A stretch of 64,000 bases of DNA. Origin: Diacronema lutheri (taxonomy: Eukaryota > Haptophyta > Pavlovophyceae > Pavlovales > Pavlovaceae). A program made the translations under genes and the position numbers. This document shows, piece by piece, positions 60,975 through 64,000 of this stretch. The stretch lies in assembly GCA_019448385.1 (NCBI GenBank), contig JAGTXO010000007.1, positions 868,001 to 932,000 on the forward strand, written 5' to 3'. How positions within the stretch are numbered: position 1 is the first letter of the stretch; the number at the start of each line of letters is the position of its first letter. The notes beneath the pieces were generated by a model. The model was given only the letters and a program-made list of their open reading frames with translations. It ran no database searches and was not told the origin of the DNA.

Positions 60975-63900
60975 ATGGGTGATGCCGTCGCGTGTAAGCC
61001 GACGTCGTCGACGAGCGCGATCGCATCGCTCTTCTTCGACAGCGCCTGCGTCGACTCGCTGGGCACCGCCGCCGATCCATGCCCTGCGAATGAAGTGGCC
61101 GCGTTCCTCGGCGCGTTCGCGCTTGAGAACAAGATGCACGTGCACATATTCAACGTGCTTGTGCTCTTCGTGCTCTTCGCGAGCTCGCAGCTCGGCGGCG
61201 TGCCGCGGCCGGGCGGGCGAATACCGACGCTCGCCTTCGCGCTGTGGATGACGACAACCATGCTGCAATGGGCCTGCGCCATCCTCTCCTTTGTCCTGCT
61301 CTGTCTCTCTTACGTGGCGATGCAGCGCCGATACGCACCCTGCCTCGTGCCCATGAACCCAGCGTGGCCCGCGGGCCTCACGCGCTTGAACATCGTCGCG
61401 CTCGGTACCCTCGTGTTCCAGCCGGTTTTCATCTCGAAACTGGTCCTACTCCTCATGCAGCCGCTCGCGCTTGTCGCTGGCATCCGCGGCGTCGAGCGCT
61501 CGCTCCGCGCGTCCGGCCCTTTGCTGCGGATCGCGTCCGACATTGCGCTGCGCACGTGCTACGCGTACCTCACGCTCGTCGGCGTGCTGGCGGCGTGCGC
61601 GTACGCGCTGACGCTCATTGCGTGGGCCAGCTCGGCCGCCATCGCCTTTTCGCCCGTCTTCGCCCCCATGCTCGCCGTCCCGCTCGCGTCCGCGCTCGTC
61701 GCGATCGCGCTTCTCGACGCCATCAGCGCCGTTGCGCAGCGGCTGGGCGGCCGCGCGGTCACGGGCGCGGCGGTGGGCGACGGGCTCGCCAGCGTGCGAC
61801 CCCGCCGCTCGTCGCTTGAGAGGCAAAGCTCCGGGCAATCGCTCGCCGCCTCGGACTCACCTCAGCGCCGCAACGGCGCGCTGCCGCTCACGCGGGCCAA
61901 GCGCGCCGACGCCAAGCCGCTCGGGTGGGCGTCGCGCGCGCGCAGGCGCGGGCTGTGCGCTCGCGCGGCCGAGTCGGTCCACCGCTTCATGGGTTTTTAC
62001 TTCTACTGGGCCGAATGGGCCGAGCTCGCGCGCGTCGACGAGCTGCTGCAGATCTCCGCCGCGGCGACCGTCTTCGCGACGGCGTTCTTGTTCGTCCTGC
62101 TGCTGCCCGCGCGCACGGCCATGCGTGTCGCGCAGGCGGGCGCGTGGGCAATGCTGCGCGCCGTCGAGGCGGTGCGCAAGCTCGCCGCGCCTCGCACCGC
62201 CGCGCAGGGGTGCTGGCCGCCGCCGCTTCACGCGCGGCGCGAGCCGCAGCGCTGGGACGCGTTGCTCAAATGCACGCCGCTCGACGGTGCGCTCGGCGCG
62301 CTCGGCGCGCGCGCGCGCAAGCCGCCGCGGCGCGTCGACTTTTCGGCGGCGTCCAACCACCTGTTCGCCGCGCTCTTTTGTGCGGCATGCATCGTGCATG
62401 TCCTCTCGCCCGTCGTCGTGTACGATGTGTGGACGGCTGTCGTGCTCTACCCGCGTGCGGGCGGCGCATCCGACGGCGGCGCGATCGCGCGCGCCAGCGG
62501 CGCGGCCGACGGCACGGCCGACGGCACGGCGGACGACACGGTGGACGGCGCGGCGGACGGCGCGGCGGACGGCGCCGCGGGGAGCAACGTGTTCATCCGG
62601 CTCGTTTATCGCTTCGCCTTCAACACGTTCACCGACTTTTCCGTGCCCGCGCTCGTCGAGCTCGCGCGCGTGAACGCGGCGGGCGTGCTCGCCGCATTGC
62701 GCGCAGAGTTCGAGCTCGCGCGTATGCCGCCGTCCGAGCTGCTCACCGGCTCGCGGTTGCTCGCCGCACTCTCGGTGACACTCGGCGCGCTCAAATGGCT
62801 CGCCTTCTTTGTGCTCGGCTTGCTCATGCTCGTCACGCACTGGAAGTTTCGTACAAAGTTGGACGTGCTGCCACTCGGCGTGACAGCCCGCATGTCCGCG
62901 GCGGTCGACCCGGCCATCTTCAAGCGGCCGACGTGCGACCTGAGCAACCGGCTGCTCTCGCGCTTCGAGATCGAGGCGATCGCAAGCAACCAGCTCTCGG
63001 GCAATGCGACGGTGCGCGAGCTCTGGCTGAACGGCACGCCTCTCGACGACGCTTCCATCGTGCCCGTCGTCAAGTCGCTGCCCACGATGGCGGCGCTGCG
63101 CGAAGTCCGGCTGGGTGAGCAGGCGCATCTGAGCGAGCACGGCGTCGAGGCGCTCGCGCTCGCGCTTGCGGGCATGCGCCTGCTCCGCACCGTCGAGTTG
63201 AATGGCCTCGTGCTTAAGCTCGACGCTGACGACGGCGGCGACGGCGGCGCGCCGGTCGGCGTTGGCGATGGCGATGAGCCGCGCATGGCCTACGAGAAGC
63301 GCGATGGCCGCGCGCGGCTGCCCGGCCGCAACGACGAGCTCAATCTCTCCGAGCGCGTGTGCGCGCCCGTCGACGCGTTGCACTGCGTGCTCGTGCGCGA
63401 GCTGATCTACGAGCGTCGCATCCGGCCGCGCGTCGTCCGGTTGGACGGTCAACCGATCGGCGACAAGGGCACGGCTCTGCTCGCGCACTCGCTCGGCGAG
63501 CTTCAGGGCCTTTCAACACTCAGCATGGCGGCGGTCAAGCTGTCGGGCGTGGGCGCGCGCGCGCTCGCTGAGCCGCACGCGCTGCCAGCGATGGCGTCGC
63601 TCACGTCGCTCTGCCTCAGCGGCAACGACCTGTCGAGCGGCGCGGCGCACGTGCTGCGCGCGCTCGCGCCGCTGCGCGCGCTGCGCGCGCTCGACCTCGT
63701 GCAATGCGGCATCGACCACGATCATTCGCGCGACTTTGCCGCGCTGCCCGCGACGCTCACATCCCTCGCCCTCTCTGCCAACCCGCTCGGCGCGCGCGGC
63801 GCCGACTACCTCGCGCGCCGGCTCGTCGAGCTGCCCGCGCTTGCCGTGCTTGAGCTCGACAACGTGCAGCTCGGCAACAGCGGTCTGGCCGCCATCGCCG

Positions 63901-64000
63901 CGGCGCTGCCCGCGCTGCCCGCGCTCGGGCGACTCACGCTGCGCGAGCACGGCGCGGGCGCAGCCGGCGTCGCGGCGCTCGCACAGGTGCTGCCGCACAC
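60975..64000 (+). CDS. polytopic membrane protein with ribonuclease-inhibitor-type leucine-rich repeats, 3' end missing
   Basis: Open for 1,008 codons from the ATG at 60975 to the window end; no stop or intron is needed. The N-terminal 620 residues have several membrane spans, e.g. HIFNVLVLFVLFASSQL, MLQWACAILSFVLLCLSYVA, ISAAATVFATAFLFVLLLP, LFAALFCAACIVHVLSPVVV and LGALKWLAFFVLGLLMLVTH, with a Gly/Ala/Asp-repeat loop (ADGTADGTADD) between them. From about residue 670 LRRs of the RNI/NLR-type (28-29 residues) begin: TVRELWLNGTPLDDASIVPV, LSTLSMAAVKLSGVGARALA, SLTSLCLSGNDLSSGAAHVL, LTSLALSANPLGARGADYLA and LAVLELDNVQLGNSGLAAIA. The array continues past the window. Membrane channel-like body plus RNI-type LRRs is unusual; a receptor or scaffold role is inference. 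Confidence 0.75.
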   Translation, partial: MGDAVACKPTSSTSAIASLFFDSACVDSLGTAADPCPANEVAAFLGAFALENKMHVHIFNVLVLFVLFASSQLGGVPRPGGRIPTLAFALWMTTTMLQWACAILSFVLLCLSYVAMQRRYAPCLVPMNPAWPAGLTRLNIVALGTLVFQPVFISKLVLLLMQPLALVAGIRGVERSLRASGPLLRIASDIALRTCYAYLTLVGVLAACAYALTLIAWASSAAIAFSPVFAPMLAVPLASALVAIALLDAISAVAQRLGGRAVTGAAVGDGLASVRPRRSSLERQSSGQSLAASDSPQRRNGALPLTRAKRADAKPLGWASRARRRGLCARAAESVHRFMGFYFYWAEWAELARVDELLQISAAATVFATAFLFVLLLPARTAMRVAQAGAWAMLRAVEAVRKLAAPRTAAQGCWPPPLHARREPQRWDALLKCTPLDGALGALGARARKPPRRVDFSAASNHLFAALFCAACIVHVLSPVVVYDVWTAVVLYPRAGGASDGGAIARASGAADGTADGTADDTVDGAADGAADGAAGSNVFIRLVYRFAFNTFTDFSVPALVELARVNAAGVLAALRAEFELARMPPSELLTGSRLLAALSVTLGALKWLAFFVLGLLMLVTHWKFRTKLDVLPLGVTARMSAAVDPAIFKRPTCDLSNRLLSRFEIEAIASNQLSGNATVRELWLNGTPLDDASIVPVVKSLPTMAALREVRLGEQAHLSEHGVEALALALAGMRLLRTVELNGLVLKLDADDGGDGGAPVGVGDGDEPRMAYEKRDGRARLPGRNDELNLSERVCAPVDALHCVLVRELIYERRIRPRVVRLDGQPIGDKGTALLAHSLGELQGLSTLSMAAVKLSGVGARALAEPHALPAMASLTSLCLSGNDLSSGAAHVLRALAPLRALRALDLVQCGIDHDHSRDFAALPATLTSLALSANPLGARGADYLARRLVELPALAVLELDNVQLGNSGLAAIAAALPALPALGRLTLREHGAGAAGVAALAQVLPH

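Overview
The window is nuclear DNA of a very GC-rich eukaryote. Evidence: spliced genes with in-frame GT-AG introns, a cytosolic ribosomal protein eL18, a CNNM transporter, a mitochondrial carrier, RING and RRM proteins, and a PAP/fibrillin protein, which implies a plastid. High GC, Ala/Arg/Pro-rich proteins, GC-rich minisatellites in introns, a hydroxyproline-type cell-surface protein and a transposon carrying a Fanzor nuclease fit a unicellular alga. A haptophyte is my best guess; this is inference, as no marker gene fixes the lineage.

Layout. 1-27,460 is host DNA: the 3' end of eL18 (+), a polyQ/Cys-motif protein (+), a RING-H2 ligase (-), a 1,356-residue low-complexity protein (+), an acidic membrane protein with a minisatellite-filled intron (-), a mitochondrial carrier (-), a small membrane ORF (+), a giant Pro/Ser-rich surface protein (-), an A20-like zinc-finger gene with a broken frame (-), a fibrillin (+), a double-PAS protein (-), a Dbf4-type zinc-finger protein (-) and a zinc-knuckle/RRM protein (+).

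27,461-54,277 is one 26,817-bp DNA transposon. It has a 15-bp perfect terminal inverted repeat, an 8-bp target duplication (GATTCAAA), and palindromic GTTCATGAAC repeats near both ends. Its main gene (36,055-53,760, three exons) reads open for 5,816 residues. It combines a Ulp1-like cysteine protease, degenerate copies of the same fold, a YqaJ-type PD-(D/E)XK nuclease, a chromodomain and a complete Fanzor (eukaryotic TnpB-like) nuclease. A PIF1-type helicase, a relic of a second Fanzor, a partial copy of the big gene's 5' end, an 873-bp nested palindrome and an unrecognised minus-strand gene fill the left half. I find no recognisable transposase.

54,286-64,000 is host DNA again: a WDR89-like WD40 protein whose start codon lies 15 bp beyond the transposon's target duplication, a four-exon CNNM family protein (-), a tiny UQCC5/SMIM4-like protein (-), a 591-bp Mutator-like element fragment with a 9-bp target duplication, and the 5' part of a polytopic membrane protein with leucine-rich repeats that runs off the window.

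Splice sites were chosen by eye. Exon joins were accepted only where the frame was kept and, where the family is known, the protein matched it. No database search or alignment was run.
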